DNA of 64,000 bases from Sporosarcina ureae (GCF_029267015.1 NZ_JARIEA010000044.1:20889-84888); one strand, 5' to 3'. Positions 1 to 9,009 are shown, counted from the first letter of the stretch. Notes: generated by a model not told the origin, from the letters alone. Numbers and translations: made by a program.

Positions 1-211
1 GCTCTTCTGTCAACTCTACTTGACCTACTGCTGAAATTGGAAAATAGCTTGTAGCATTAAATAAATTGAACGCCACAACGTTTCCTGTCTTTTCCTCTTT
101 GATCACTGTTACATTATTTGTTCTTTCAGCTACAATAGCTGCTGGTCTTTCTGTTGTAAGTTGTACGAACAATACGTCGCCAACACCTTCTGGATTATAA
201 AAGATATTCAT
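1..211 (-). CDS. ytpR: YtpR family tRNA-binding-domain protein (N-terminal part, cut by window edge)
   Basis: The first 70 codons of a gene that runs off the left edge. The ATG at 209-211 overlaps the stop of the next gene upstream in an ATGA junction, so the two are translationally coupled. The start MNIFYNPEGVGDVLF is typical of YtpR, whose family has a DUF4479 N-terminal domain followed by a tRNA-binding (EMAP/OB) domain. Only the DUF4479 part is visible. Position directly after ytpQ matches the B. subtilis ytpPQR order. The family's exact function is not established; RNA binding is inferred from the missing C-terminal domain. Confidence 0.8.
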   Translation of the reverse strand, partial: MNIFYNPEGVGDVLFVQLTTERPAAIVAERTNNVTVIKEEKTGNVVAFNLFNATSYFPISAVGQVELTEE

Positions 212-1023
212 TTTTTCTTTTCCCTTCTAGCCAATCTGTTTTTTGCCATAATGAAAATTGGTTCGAGTTTACCATCTTCATAAATGAAAGATAGTGACGT
301 AACAGGAACGGCACCTGTTGTGAAAAACTGCATAGCGATTTGCGCAATGACGTCATAACCTGTGTCATTTCGGATATCACCGATTATTAACACGTCTTGG
401 TGAGGAACAGAAACAACCATATGCCCCTCGATTTTCTGTTCCATTTCCTTCAAGAAAGGTTGGTTCAATATTCTGCTTGCATCATAGCCATCATTATTAT
501 TGATGAAGTAGAAGATATTGTCAGATACGATGTCCTGCTTATAAGCTGTTGGTAACGTCTTGACTTTAAACATCGCAACTTCCTGAATTTCCTGTTCTGA
601 CATCTGCATATCGGAAAGCATACCGTGGTCAATCAAGCGGTAGGTATTTCCTAAATCCAACGCGTAGAAAATCCGTGTTTCTGCCGTATGATCTTTCGTC
701 AAGAAAGTTTCTCCAGCAGAACTTTCAGTCGGGAATGAAGTTGAACGGATGACTGGGAAAATATTGTTTTCCCCTGCAAAACCTTTTGCATGTTCTTGCT
801 CCATTGCGCTGAACGTCTCTAGGATGGTATAGGCTACCTCATCGATTGCACGCTCTTTTTTTTGCTCATATTTTGATAAAATTTCAGGTAACGAGATATC
901 AATACCTTTATGAAGAGTATGGTGGACAATTCGCAATTTGTCTGCCTTTCGATCAAATTGCCAATCAAAGTTCTCTTTAGGTAAGCGGTTCTTCAGCTCT
1001 TCTACCAAATCTTTAGCTTCCAT
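208..1023 (-). CDS. ytpQ: DUF1444 family protein YtpQ
   Basis: A 271-residue soluble protein of the DUF1444 (YtpQ) family, function unknown. I start it at MEAKDLVEEL because AAGGAGAGG lies about seven bases upstream; the frame stays open for nine more codons, but that stretch carries the ribosome binding site. The C-terminus is basic and lysine-rich. It overlaps ytpR by four bases and follows a lipoprotein gene by about 33 bases, so the three are probably one transcript. Family assignment comes from remembered sequence character and gene order, and there is no visible catalytic motif. Confidence 0.75.
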   Translation of the reverse strand: MEAKDLVEELKNRLPKENFDWQFDRKADKLRIVHHTLHKGIDISLPEILSKYEQKKERAIDEVAYTILETFSAMEQEHAKGFAGENNIFPVIRSTSFPTESSAGETFLTKDHTAETRIFYALDLGNTYRLIDHGMLSDMQMSEQEIQEVAMFKVKTLPTAYKQDIVSDNIFYFINNNDGYDASRILNQPFLKEMEQKIEGHMVVSVPHQDVLIIGDIRNDTGYDVIAQIAMQFFTTGAVPVTSLSFIYEDGKLEPIFIMAKNRLARREKKK

Positions 1024-1056
1024 TCGTCGTCCCTCTCCTTCCGTACTCAATTTTTT

Positions 1057-1575
1057 TTATTGATCATCATGTTGAACTGAACGAGCAATTTCCATCATTT
1101 TTTCCAAGTAAGCGCTAGTGTTTGCTTCGTCTGTTACAGTTTCCACCTTCGCTCCACCTACGTTTGCAATTAACTCTACTTGCTTTTCACCTTTTTGAAT
1201 AACCGCCACAAAGCCAAATGCTTCATCTTTAGAAAATGTTTGTGCACCTACTAAGTTTTCCGGTTCATCCGTCAATAGCACATCATAATAGACATGGCTA
1301 TTTTTCTTTTCATTCGGATTAACGGTTAAGTAAAATGAATCATGTCGTTTAGTTAAGACAATCGTTTGTGAAGTTGATTCTTCATCTACACGTATAGTTG
1401 GCGGTTTATAGAAGTCGATATCGCCTACCGTATGATTCGTTTTTTTGCTATTCAATTCAAATACTTTTTTCGCTGAGACAAATGCATCGTCAGTACGGAC
1501 TTCTACTTTCTGATTGCATCCTACTAATACGACAGCTAGTAGCAACAGCAAGAAAACCTTTCCACTTCGCAACAT
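1057..1575 (-). CDS. putative lipoprotein of unknown function
   Basis: A 172-residue secreted lipoprotein. It has a short basic start (MLRSGKVF), a leucine/valine-rich hydrophobic stretch and a lipobox LVGC with the cysteine at about residue 20. The mature part is hydrophilic and beta-rich, and I do not recognise a domain. A strong purine-rich binding site (AAGGGGGGAA) precedes the ATG. It lies 33 bases upstream of ytpQ on the same strand. In B. subtilis this place is held by the thioredoxin-like YtpP, so the lipoprotein differs from that arrangement. The function is unknown. Confidence 0.7.
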   Translation of the reverse strand: MLRSGKVFLLLLLAVVLVGCNQKVEVRTDDAFVSAKKVFELNSKKTNHTVGDIDFYKPPTIRVDEESTSQTIVLTKRHDSFYLTVNPNEKKNSHVYYDVLLTDEPENLVGAQTFSKDEAFGFVAVIQKGEKQVELIANVGGAKVETVTDEANTSAYLEKMMEIARSVQHDDQ

Positions 1576-1653
1576 TCAGGTTCCCCCCTTCTCTACTTTC
1601 GTTCACTTTTCTATCAGTCCTATTCTAATCGCACGCTGTCGCTATTGCAATCG

Positions 1654-2169
1654 TCAACTCTGCCGTGACAGGCTATACAAGAGCTGACCGATTAATAACT
1701 GCATAATATGTTCAAAAAGTGCATCTCTTGGTACAAGTTGCGCTGTCAACATTCCCATTGCGCCTTCTGACATACGGACATTTCGCTTTTTAAAATAGTC
1801 ATCCACCGCGTCGCCCAGTTCTCTACCACTGCGAATTTCATCAGCCAGTTCTTCTGGCAACGGAATTTGAGCGCCCGCGGCAGTATACGTTTTGCCTTCC
1901 GGTGTAGTGAGGGCTCCCCAATTGCAAAGATACATGGTGTCCGCAATCATGTGGACACCACCTTCCAAGCCAATACCATACGTATCGTTTGCAACAGCAA
2001 CCGATCGATTAATCGCACCTTGACGTGTTTCCTCTTCACTCATCGGCTGGGCGCTGACGCCTGACGAAACGGACACGGAAGAAACAGAACTATTTTCCAG
2101 ACACCGCTCGATGATTCGAACGACCGCACGCTTCTTGGCCTGATTTTCAGAGCCTAGAATAAATTCCAT
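1654..2169 (-). CDS. DUF84 family NTPase, inosine/xanthosine triphosphatase-like
   Basis: A 171-residue protein of the DUF84/YjjX family. The family hydrolyses non-canonical purine triphosphates (ITP, XTP) to monophosphates and so cleans the nucleotide pool. Supporting features are the N-terminal phosphate-binding start (ILGSENQAKKRAV), the GLEGGV motif near residue 68 and the family length of about 170. GAGGGGA precedes the ATG. The activity is inferred from family. It sits between the M42 peptidase and the lipoprotein on the same strand with short gaps, so it may share their transcript. Confidence 0.75.
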   Translation of the reverse strand: MEFILGSENQAKKRAVVRIIERCLENSSVSSVSVSSGVSAQPMSEEETRQGAINRSVAVANDTYGIGLEGGVHMIADTMYLCNWGALTTPEGKTYTAAGAQIPLPEELADEIRSGRELGDAVDDYFKKRNVRMSEGAMGMLTAQLVPRDALFEHIMQLLIGQLLYSLSRQS

Positions 2170-2192
2170 TCAGTCCCCTCTTTTCTAAGAGC

Positions 2193-3266
2193 CTAGCCAT
2201 TTTGCTTTAACGTTTCTACTGTAGTTTTATCACATGCTTTTACTAACTTTGTAATTAATTCCTTCGCTGCTGCATAATCATCTGTGTGGATGATCGAAGC
2301 CGCAGTGTGGATGTAGCGAGAACAAATACCAATGACTGCACTTGGGACGCCGTTATTCGCCACATGTACCTGCCCTGCATCTGTACCGCCTTGGGAAACA
2401 AAATATTGATACGGGATATTGTGAGTTTCAGCGGTATCTAAAACGAACTCTCGCATGCCTCGATGAGTGATCATCGAACGGTCCATGATACGCAATAATG
2501 CGCCTTGGCCCAACTGCCCAAATTCTTTTTTATTGCCGCTTGCATCATTTGCAGGACTTGCATCGAGTGCAAAGAATAGGTCCGGATCAATCATGCGAGC
2601 CGCTGTTTGCGCTCCACGTAAACCGACTTCTTCCATAACTGTTGCACCTGAATACAATGTGTTTGGCAACGTTTCATTTTTTACTTCTTGCAAGAGTTCA
2701 ACAGCTAGACCGCAGCCATATCGATTATCCCACGCTTTGGCCATAATCTTCTTTGGATTTGCCATAGGTGTGAACGGACAGATTGGCAAGATCTGCTGGC
2801 CCGGACGAATTCCGAAGCTCTCTGCATCCGCTTTATCATCTGCGCCTACATCGATCAGCATATTTTTGATATCCATCGGTTTACTGCGCTCTGCATCACT
2901 TAATAAGTGTGGCGGAATCGATCCAATAACTCCCGTAATTTCTGTATCTTCCGTGATGATCTGGACTCGTTGCGCAAGTAGGACTTGGTTCCACCAGCCA
3001 CCTAACGGCTGAAAACGAAGCATACCATTATCTGTAATACCCGTTACCATGAAGCCGACTTCATCCATATGTCCCGCAACCATGATCTTCGGTTGATCTT
3101 CTTTTCCGTGGCGAACGCCAAAGATTCCACCCAAACCATCTTGAATAATCTCATCCGAATTTTGTGCCAGCTGCTCACGCATAAAAGCCCGGACACGGTA
3201 TTCATTACCTGGTGCGCCCGGAAGTTCAGTCAGTGTACGAAATAACTCTAATGTTTCTTTTTTCAT
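2193..3266 (-). CDS. ytoP: M42 family metallo-aminopeptidase YtoP
   Basis: A 357-residue cytosolic aminopeptidase of the M42 (glutamyl aminopeptidase/deblocking peptidase) family, which trims peptides with a two-metal centre. Metal and catalytic motifs are visible in order: GHMDEVGFM near residue 67, WDNRYGCG near 180, MEEVGLRGA near 213, FALDASPA near 233 and a late histidine region ([15 protein letters not shown]). The length is normal. A GAGGGA-type site precedes the start. The position next to ytzB and the ytp genes matches B. subtilis ytoP. Substrate preference cannot be told from sequence. Confidence 0.88.
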   Translation of the reverse strand: MKKETLELFRTLTELPGAPGNEYRVRAFMREQLAQNSDEIIQDGLGGIFGVRHGKEDQPKIMVAGHMDEVGFMVTGITDNGMLRFQPLGGWWNQVLLAQRVQIITEDTEITGVIGSIPPHLLSDAERSKPMDIKNMLIDVGADDKADAESFGIRPGQQILPICPFTPMANPKKIMAKAWDNRYGCGLAVELLQEVKNETLPNTLYSGATVMEEVGLRGAQTAARMIDPDLFFALDASPANDASGNKKEFGQLGQGALLRIMDRSMITHRGMREFVLDTAETHNIPYQYFVSQGGTDAGQVHVANNGVPSAVIGICSRYIHTAASIIHTDDYAAAKELITKLVKACDKTTVETLKQNG

Positions 3267-3466
3267 CTAAATCCCTCACTTTTTCAGTCTATTCGTATTA
3301 TATCCAGTAAACAAACAGATGAAAACTAATTAGGTTAACAATCTGCTTTACACAAAGGTGCCATATTTTACCGATTACTCAAGCGAGAAAAGCTTTTGAA
3401 TCGCCATGCCCTTTTAAACTATGTTACACTATAAGAAAAGATTTGCGAAGGAGGCTGCATTAAGCC

Positions 3467-3781
3467 ATGAGAGTAAAAGATTTTGTTGCTGGAATTTTAA
3501 CCGGAGTTGCTGCAGGCGTAGTAGTGAATGAGGCATTTAACCGTTATAACGAAGAAGTACCTGCTGACAACGTACTCAAAAAAGTAAAAGACGCATTTAA
3601 AGAAGAAGGACCAATCGACGGTTCTTGGATCGTAATGAAGCCAGAACCTTACACAAACCATGTCATCTCCATGGACGTTTACCGTGGTGGCGTTTCACGT
3701 ATGAAAGACGGCAAGCTAGAGCAATATGAATTCGCAGCAGATGCGAAAACAGGCACTGTCGTAGAGCTAGTTCGCCAGTAA
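3467..3781 (+). CDS. ytzB: small PepSY-like protein (YtzB-like)
   Basis: A 104-residue protein with an N-terminal hydrophobic, glycine-rich stretch (VAGILTGVAAGVVV) that could be a signal anchor, then a PepSY-like half (ISMDVYRGGVSRMKDG). PepSY domains are often peptidase inhibitors or ligand-binding modules at the envelope; here the role is unknown. GGAGG lies about 13 bases before the ATG. A strong terminator follows. It is transcribed away from the M42 peptidase gene, as a single-gene unit. A candidate sigma-A promoter (TTGAAT, 18 bases, TATGTT) lies at 3396-3425. Confidence 0.7.
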   Translation: MRVKDFVAGILTGVAAGVVVNEAFNRYNEEVPADNVLKKVKDAFKEEGPIDGSWIVMKPEPYTNHVISMDVYRGGVSRMKDGKLEQYEFAADAKTGTVVELVRQ

Positions 3782-3803
3782 TCTATACTTAACTATACGA
3801 AAA

Positions 3804-3848
3804 GAGACTATCCGAGAAGTATCTACTTCTCGGATAGCCTCTTTTTTT
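3804..3848 (+). terminator. Rho-independent terminator of ytzB
   Basis: A near-perfect hairpin (arms centred on TATCCGAGAAGTA and TACTTCTCGGATA) followed directly by a run of seven T, 20 bases after the stop codon. Confidence 0.9.
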
Positions 3849-3958
3849 AACAGGTATTTTACATACAGAAAAAGACAACCCCCGCGTAAATGGGATCTGT
3901 ACCTAGGACTTAATTTTTCAACAATGCATATACGTTCAAACGTCAGAAGATGACGCCA

Positions 3959-4086
3959 GTTGATCGTAAGTGCAAGGCGGCGACTCCTAGTGGATCAGCG
4001 TGAGCCTTGAGACCCCGCAGGAACGAAGTGACGAGGAGGCTCAAGCCACGCCCACAGGAAAGCGTCCGCCTGGAACGTCGATCAAC
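3959..4086. repeat. full-length copy of a dispersed palindromic repeat
   Basis: A 128-bp GC-rich island in an AT-rich gap. Its ends are GTTGATCG and CGATCAAC, and inner pairs such as GGCGGCGACTCCT / AGGAAAGCGTCCGCC and GCGTGAGCCTTGAG / CTCAAGCCACGC make it one large imperfect palindrome. The open frame across it has no start context and is not a gene. Shorter, decayed relatives lie at 25250-25280, 40785-40830 and 60300-60381. Confidence 0.75.
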
Positions 4087-4106
4087 TGCGCCTCCCCGTC
4101 TAATCA

Positions 4107-4130
4107 CTTGAACTTGAACTTGAACTTGAA
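4107..4130. repeat. hexanucleotide microsatellite (CTTGAA)x4
   Basis: Four perfect tandem copies of CTTGAA, with a partial fifth, directly beside the stop codon of ytnP and the end of the palindromic repeat. Confidence 0.9.
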
Positions 4131-4138
4131 CTCAACCT

Positions 4139-4984
4139 TTACCGTGTACGAGGCAAGCTATCCACAATCTTCTTTCCATCCTCACTAAACTTCGCCATGC
4201 GATACACAGCATCATGATAGAAAATAAAACCATATTCATTTGGAAGCGCTTCCTTCATAATGCGCTCTTTCGCAAAAATCGAGTCCATTGGATAATCATC
4301 ATAAGCTAATACCCACAACGGGTTCGTATGCGCATGCGTCGGCATAATATCCGCCATATGAATCAGCGTCTCGCCGTCCTGTTCTAACTTAATCACACTA
4401 TGACCATCACTATGACCGCCAGTATGTATCATTTTTATGCCCGGCACTACTTCGATTTCATCTTCAAACGTTGTCACTTGTCCTTGAATCGGTTCCCAGT
4501 TTTCTTTCCAGTACGTATTTCGAGAGCGAATATTTGGTTCTCTCATTTCGTCCCACTCGACTTGTGAAGTGTAGATCTTTGCATTTTTAAACACTGAAAC
4601 GAGCTGATTGCCTTCCCATTGCGTCAAACCTGCCGCATGGTCATTGTGAAGATGGGACATCAACACAACATCGATATCATCCGGTGTCATACCTAGTTCT
4701 TCCAAGCTCTCTTCTACACGCGTTTCAGCACGCACACCCAAATTGCGCTTTTTCTTCTCGTCCAACTTACCTTTACCTATACCTGAATCGATTAAATAAT
4801 TTTTGCCTTCGTATTGAATTAGGATTGGGTCTGTTCGTAGTTCAATCAAATTGTTTTCATCTGCTTCATAGCGTCTTGACCATAATGCTTTCGGAACGAC
4901 ACCGAACATCGTACCGCCATCCAAATAGTTTACGCCACCGTCTAACCACGTTAGTTTCATGTCATGAAAAGTTAATTGATCCAT
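4139..4984 (-). CDS. ytnP: MBL-fold hydrolase YtnP (lactonase-like)
   Basis: A 281-residue metallo-beta-lactamase-fold hydrolase. It carries the zinc motif [10 protein letters not shown] (HxHxDH) near residue 110, GGHSDGHS near 188, an aspartate in HMADIMPTH near 210 and a late FYHD histidine. Near-identity in several blocks to remembered B. subtilis YtnP (for example [20 protein letters not shown] and DDYPM) supports the name. YtnP is reported to be a quorum-quenching lactonase that degrades Streptomyces signals. GGAGGAAAT precedes the ATG. A 19-bp inverted repeat lies about 40 bases upstream and could be an operator or leader hairpin. Confidence 0.88.
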   Translation of the reverse strand: MDQLTFHDMKLTWLDGGVNYLDGGTMFGVVPKALWSRRYEADENNLIELRTDPILIQYEGKNYLIDSGIGKGKLDEKKKRNLGVRAETRVEESLEELGMTPDDIDVVLMSHLHNDHAAGLTQWEGNQLVSVFKNAKIYTSQVEWDEMREPNIRSRNTYWKENWEPIQGQVTTFEDEIEVVPGIKMIHTGGHSDGHSVIKLEQDGETLIHMADIMPTHAHTNPLWVLAYDDYPMDSIFAKERIMKEALPNEYGFIFYHDAVYRMAKFSEDGKKIVDSLPRTR

Positions 4985-5022
4985 TATATTTCCTCCCTAC
5001 ATTCCTAAATTATCTGTTGTAA

Positions 5023-5076
5023 TGACGTGATACTTCTCCACCAACCCCTATAGCGTGAGTGGAAAAGTATCACGTC
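5023..5076. repeat. 19-bp inverted repeat between trmB and ytnP
   Basis: Arms at 5023-5041 (TGACGTGATACTTCTCCAC) and 5059-5076 match with one mismatch around a 17-base loop. No U-run follows on either strand, so it is not a standard terminator. It sits 40 bp before ytnP and 27 bp after trmB. Confidence 0.75.
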
Positions 5077-5102
5077 AGACAACTAGTGATCTAGCCAATT
5101 AA

Positions 5103-5747
5103 TCAGCTTTGGTACTGTGCTTCCAAACGATAAATCGGTTGACCTTTACTTGAGAACTTTTCTTCGTACTCTGTTAACACATTGTCTTCCGGCATGTTTG
5201 CATGTAAATCCAGTGAAACGGTTAGCAGTTTCATGCCATAGTTCGTCAAGGAGACAAGAGAATACTCAAACAACGGACGATTGTCTGTCTTAAAGTGAAT
5301 TTCTCTATTCTCCTTCAAAACACCTTCATATTTCGCTAAAAAGTTTGGATGTGTCAAACGACGTTTCTCATGGCGATCTTTTGGCCACGGATCAGAAAAG
5401 TTCAAATAGACTCGATCAATCTCGGATTTTGCAAAAATGGCTTCTAATTCTTCGCCATTCACACGCATCAAACGTAGATTGGCAGGTTTTTCTGCCTCGA
5501 TCGTTTTCTCTAACGCCGAAACGATAACATTATCAAAATGTTCAATACCGATATAATTAATTTCTGGATTAGCCAATGCCATTCCAATAACAAATTGTCC
5601 TTTTCCTGTACCTACTTCAATATGGATCGGAGAATCGTTTCCGAACTCTTCCGCCCAATGACTTTTCTTGCCTTCTGGATCCAAAATCAATACATCCGGA
5701 TGCTCTGCCATGAAATCTTTTGCCCATGGCTTATTTCGTAAACGCAT
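5103..5747 (-). CDS. trmB: tRNA (guanine-46-N7)-methyltransferase TrmB
   Basis: A 214-residue SAM-dependent methyltransferase that makes m7G46 in the tRNA variable loop. It starts MRLRNKPWA as Bacillus TrmB does, has the SAM-binding EVGTGKGQF motif near residue 44, and the family motif [16 protein letters not shown] near residue 117, followed by the FKTDN block. The length fits the family. It lies in the conserved order dat, NERD-like gene, trmB, ytnP on the minus strand. Confidence 0.95.
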   Translation of the reverse strand: MRLRNKPWAKDFMAEHPDVLILDPEGKKSHWAEEFGNDSPIHIEVGTGKGQFVIGMALANPEINYIGIEHFDNVIVSALEKTIEAEKPANLRLMRVNGEELEAIFAKSEIDRVYLNFSDPWPKDRHEKRRLTHPNFLAKYEGVLKENREIHFKTDNRPLFEYSLVSLTNYGMKLLTVSLDLHANMPEDNVLTEYEEKFSSKGQPIYRLEAQYQS

Positions 5748-5786
5748 ACTGGTTACACTCTCTCTTTGTCTGTGATTTCTAGTCTA

Positions 5787-6755
5787 TTACTCTTCCACGA
5801 TTTCTTCCGCATCAAATAATCGGCTCATTGCTGTAGTTTGTGCATGATCCAAAATAGCCTGCGCCGCTTTAAATTGGGTATGCTTCATAGGACTCGGATT
5901 GCTACATAACTTTGTCAGCCATTGTTCATACGTTTTACGGTCAATCGTAGTAACTTCAAATGGCGTTCCTGGATAATCAATATAGCCCGTTCTTGAAACA
6001 ATCAATTTCTTGATCGGAATCTCCACTTTCGCTGCTTTGAAAAATGATGAAACAACTTTCTCCATCCTACTGAGCGCTATAGTAGGATTCAGTACTTTCT
6101 CTTCTTGATCCCCAAACTTTTTGAGCCAAAATCTTTCGCCAGTACCTATGTACGCAGCCAATCTTTCATCTTCGAGCACCGTTATGCAGTAGCAAGTAGT
6201 AGGTGCCAATAAGATAATGTCTAACTCGACAGGCGCTTTATTCACTTTGACGATTGGATAATAAAACAACAAAAAGCTATCAGGTAAACGTAATGTCAGT
6301 TGTTTCAATAATGGGTCAGAGAAATACTTCGGGTCTACACGAGATCGATCATACAATGTAGAACTCGCCCACTTTAATTGGAATTGAAACAATTGATCGC
6401 GATATGCCTTCTTTAATTGCTCAACATTTAAAGGTTGCCCCGAGATGGAAGCTTGAAAATCCAAATCATCGTCTTGATCTTCCGCACCATCCTCTGAAAC
6501 TGTAAACTCTTGCGCGAACTCCACATCTCTTCTTTTACGCCATTTTCCGAATAATACCGTATACCATCTTGAACGCTCTTGCACATCTTCTGGAAAAATA
6601 GCCGCTTGCTCTACATGCAAATCAGCACCGTGTTCCCATTGATTTTTAATACGCTTCCATTGATAACGTTTTAAACGGATAAATTGAGTAGGATAGCGCG
6701 TTAAGTCATTCTCGTAACGAGATACATAATCGACGAGTTTAACTAGCTGGGCCAT
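5787..6755 (-). CDS. NERD-like (nuclease-related domain) protein, tentative
   Basis: A 322-residue soluble protein. Residues near 180-210 (PVELDIILLAPTTCYCITV) look like the NERD core, in which an EiD..l.......viE strand pattern is typical. I start at MAQLVKLV because AGGAAAGAG lies six bases upstream; an ATG seven codons earlier has no good binding site. The gene overlaps the 3' end of dat by 17 bases, so it is probably co-transcribed with it. An acidic linker (EDGAEDQDDDLD) splits the N-terminal helical part from the core. Nuclease activity is not shown by any catalytic motif I can be sure of. Confidence 0.55.
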   Translation of the reverse strand: MAQLVKLVDYVSRYENDLTRYPTQFIRLKRYQWKRIKNQWEHGADLHVEQAAIFPEDVQERSRWYTVLFGKWRKRRDVEFAQEFTVSEDGAEDQDDDLDFQASISGQPLNVEQLKKAYRDQLFQFQLKWASSTLYDRSRVDPKYFSDPLLKQLTLRLPDSFLLFYYPIVKVNKAPVELDIILLAPTTCYCITVLEDERLAAYIGTGERFWLKKFGDQEEKVLNPTIALSRMEKVVSSFFKAAKVEIPIKKLIVSRTGYIDYPGTPFEVTTIDRKTYEQWLTKLCSNPSPMKHTQFKAAQAILDHAQTTAMSRLFDAEEIVEE

Positions 6756-7623
6756 TTGATTCTCTTTCCTCAACATTACCAGACGCTACTAACATCGGAA
6801 TCTGTGCATCAAACGCAACTTGCAACTTTCTCGTCAACGGACCTGGGACTCCTTGTCCTATAGGTTGCTGATCAATCGTCACGGCAGGCGTAATCTCTGC
6901 ATTCGTCGATGTATAGAAAAACTCATCCATTTCTAATGCTTGCGGCAGCGTGAATTCTTTTTCTTCAACCGGAATATTCAAATTCTTAGCTAACTGCAAA
7001 ACGACACGACGAGTAATCCCGTTAAGGATAAAGTTATTCGCAGGGTGCGTGTATAGAACGCCATCCTTAATGCCGAATACATTAGAAGATGAGCCTTCAC
7101 GTACCAACCCGTTACGTACGAATAGCGCTTCTTGACATCCATGATCAAATGCCTCTTGTTTCGCCATCACATTGCCGAGTAGGTTCAAACTCTTTATATC
7201 ACAACGAAGCCAACGTACATCTTCCACAGACTTCATGGCAGCACCTTGCTGAAGATAGTGCATAGGACGTTCATTTTCTACCGCGTACCCAACTACGACA
7301 GGCTGAATACTTTCAGGGAATTGGTGAACGCGTGGCGCAACACCACGGGTTACTTGTAAATAGATATGTCCCATAGTAATTTCATTTTCAGTTTGAAGTT
7401 TTTGTATGATCTCGCCTAATTCTTCAATAGTATATGGCATGGCCATACGAATCTTTTCTGCACTTTCTATTAAACGCTCCAAATGTTCTTGTGCAGTGTA
7501 CAATGCGCCATCGTATATTTTAATTACTTCGTAGACGCCATCGCCAAAAGCATAACCACGATCATTTACGGATACATGTACTTCATCTTCTTCTAGAAAC
7601 TTTCCGTCTTTAAAATAGATCAT
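6739..7623 (-). CDS. dat: D-amino-acid transaminase
   Basis: A 294-residue class IV PLP aminotransferase that interconverts D-alanine and D-glutamate for the cell wall. It starts at MIYFKDGKFL, with AGAGGTGA about nine bases upstream; the frame extends further but without a binding site. The Schiff-base lysine lies in CDIKSLNLLGN near residue 146, and the phosphate cup motifs GITRRVV and TSTNAEITP are present. Length and N-terminus match Bacillus Dat. A branched-chain transaminase or aminodeoxychorismate lyase is a weaker alternative because the D-AAT sequence pattern is close. Confidence 0.9.
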   Translation of the reverse strand: MIYFKDGKFLEEDEVHVSVNDRGYAFGDGVYEVIKIYDGALYTAQEHLERLIESAEKIRMAMPYTIEELGEIIQKLQTENEITMGHIYLQVTRGVAPRVHQFPESIQPVVVGYAVENERPMHYLQQGAAMKSVEDVRWLRCDIKSLNLLGNVMAKQEAFDHGCQEALFVRNGLVREGSSSNVFGIKDGVLYTHPANNFILNGITRRVVLQLAKNLNIPVEEKEFTLPQALEMDEFFYTSTNAEITPAVTIDQQPIGQGVPGPLTRKLQVAFDAQIPMLVASGNVEERESNGPAS

Positions 7624-8001
7624 ACCACCGTCACCTCTTCTGTTATGAAACTTCAAGCTGTCATACCGCCAGTTTCTTCTGTTCCTATTTTCACATGTTT
7701 ACCGAATAAAATCAATTAGACCTTGATAAGAGCATCAATGTATTTTCTTGTTAACAGAGAAAACTAGCTAACTGTCTAACTTAAAAACTATTAATTCGAA
7801 CTTATACAAATTAACAAGCGAAAACATGTGCGCTTTTGTCTATAATGCGTTATACTACTAGTGTCAGAATCATTCACTAACTATTCTGGCATAACATAGT
7901 ATCGAGGAGCGGATCAGGAAAGATATTATCAGAGAATACCCCAACAGTCTTCTTTTGCAATGTTGGCGTGAAAATATGAAGATGAAGGAGTGGTTTCTTA
8001 G
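7624..8001. other. 378-base divergent gap between dat and ytzE
   Basis: AT-rich spacer that must hold divergent promoters. I see TATAAT at 7841-7846 but no good -35 box with it. A 9-bp inverted repeat with one G-T pair (TGTCAGAAT at 7862-7870 and ATTCTGGCA at 7883-7891) lies in the ytzE leader and has no U-run, so it is at most a regulatory hairpin. No open frame with a binding site was seen. Confidence 0.5.
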
Positions 8002-8223
8002 ATGAACCCAGCTACCGATCGCATGTTAATTCGTATCAAAGATGTCTATCTGTTCATTCGGGATAACGGAAAAGTAACGACGGAGGATGTGGCGGATGAA
8101 TTCAACATTTCAACCCGCACAGCTCAACGCGACTTAAACGTTCTGGAGTACAATGAATTGATTAAGAGCTCAGTCCGCGGCGAATGGACGACGACGTCCA
8201 AGAAAGTGAAATTATCTTCCTGA
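8002..8223 (+). CDS. ytzE: DeoR-type helix-turn-helix protein YtzE
   Basis: A 73-residue stand-alone DNA-binding domain. The helix-turn-helix (VTTEDVADEFNISTRTAQRD) spans about residues 24-45 and is the DeoR N-terminal type; no sugar-binding domain follows. The sequence closely matches remembered B. subtilis YtzE, including the ending TTSKKVKLSS. GAAGGAG precedes the ATG. It converges on rsuA through a shared terminator. Its target genes are unknown. Confidence 0.88.
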   Translation: MNPATDRMLIRIKDVYLFIRDNGKVTTEDVADEFNISTRTAQRDLNVLEYNELIKSSVRGEWTTTSKKVKLSS

Positions 8224-8250
8224 TCCTGTCTCCTATATACACGTTTACAA

Positions 8251-8288
8251 AGCAAAAAGGCTGACGCTTTTGCATCAGCCTTTTTGCT
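8251..8288. terminator. bidirectional terminator between ytzE and rsuA
   Basis: Perfect 14-bp arms AGCAAAAAGGCTGA and TCAGCCTTTTTGCT around a 10-base loop; the A/T-rich outer part gives U-runs for both directions. The right arm overlaps the end of rsuA. Confidence 0.85.
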
Positions 8289-9006
8289 TGGAACGATCTA
8301 TTTCTTTCAACTGCTGTAATTCCTCATCCGTCAACTCCCGGTATTCCCCTAACTCCAAATCTGGATCTAATTCTAGAGGTCCCATTGTTAAACGCTTCAG
8401 GTATACCACTTTTTTCCCTACCGCTTCAAACATTCGCTTTACTTGATGAAACTTTCCTTCTGTAATCGTCAATTCAATTTCTGACTCTTCAGCAGAATGC
8501 AAGATATGTAAAATACCCGGCTTCGTTTCATAAGCATCATCCAAGATCACGCCGCGCGCAAAGGCTTCAGTGTCTTCTTCCGTTACAACTCCTGCCACTT
8601 TCGCGTAATACGTTTTGGGTACTTCTTTTTTAGGTGACAATAAATTATGCGCAAGCTTTCCGTCATTTGTCAGCAATAATAATCCTTCTGTGTCTTTATC
8701 TAAACGACCTACAGGAAACGGTTCGAAATGTCGATCTTCTCCTGCAAGTAAATCAACAACCGTTTGATCACGGTTATCTTCCGTCGCAGATAAGACACCA
8801 GGTGGTTTGTGCATCATCAGATAGATGAATTCTTTATAAACCACTTCTTCACCTAGAAGTGAAATATTGTCCGAAACTGGATCCACGTGCTGGGCAGGAT
8901 CTTTCATCACTGCCCCATTGACGCGGATCATGCCTTTTTTCAACAGTTGTCGAACTTCTTTACGTGAACCGTATCCTGTATTTGATAATAATTTATCGAG
9001 TCTCAT
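8275..9006 (-). CDS. rsuA: RsuA-type 16S rRNA pseudouridine synthase
   Basis: A 243-residue enzyme that makes pseudouridine in rRNA (position 516 of 16S in the family). The S4 RNA-binding domain covers about residues 1-60 (MRLDKLLSNTGYGSRKEVRQ). The catalytic aspartate lies in GRLDKDTEGLLLLTNDG near residue 105, and the late motif EGKFHQVKRMFEAVGKKV is present. It starts three bases after murJ, with GGAGGG upstream, so it is in the murJ operon. This matches the ytgP-ytzG pair in B. subtilis. Confidence 0.92.
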   Translation of the reverse strand: MRLDKLLSNTGYGSRKEVRQLLKKGMIRVNGAVMKDPAQHVDPVSDNISLLGEEVVYKEFIYLMMHKPPGVLSATEDNRDQTVVDLLAGEDRHFEPFPVGRLDKDTEGLLLLTNDGKLAHNLLSPKKEVPKTYYAKVAGVVTEEDTEAFARGVILDDAYETKPGILHILHSAEESEIELTITEGKFHQVKRMFEAVGKKVVYLKRLTMGPLELDPDLELGEYRELTDEELQQLKEIDRSKQKG

Positions 9007-9009
9007 TCA

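Noticed and set aside
2467..3012. A 181-codon frame antisense to the M42 peptidase gene
   Set aside because: The sense frame has full catalytic motifs; the antisense one has none.
4000..4188. Open frame of 62 codons across the palindromic repeat
   Set aside because: No start signal, composition follows the repeat, and it runs into ytnP on the other strand.
7841..7846. sigma-A promoter for ytzE at TATAAT
   Set aside because: No acceptable -35 box at 16-18 bases, so I report only the gap.
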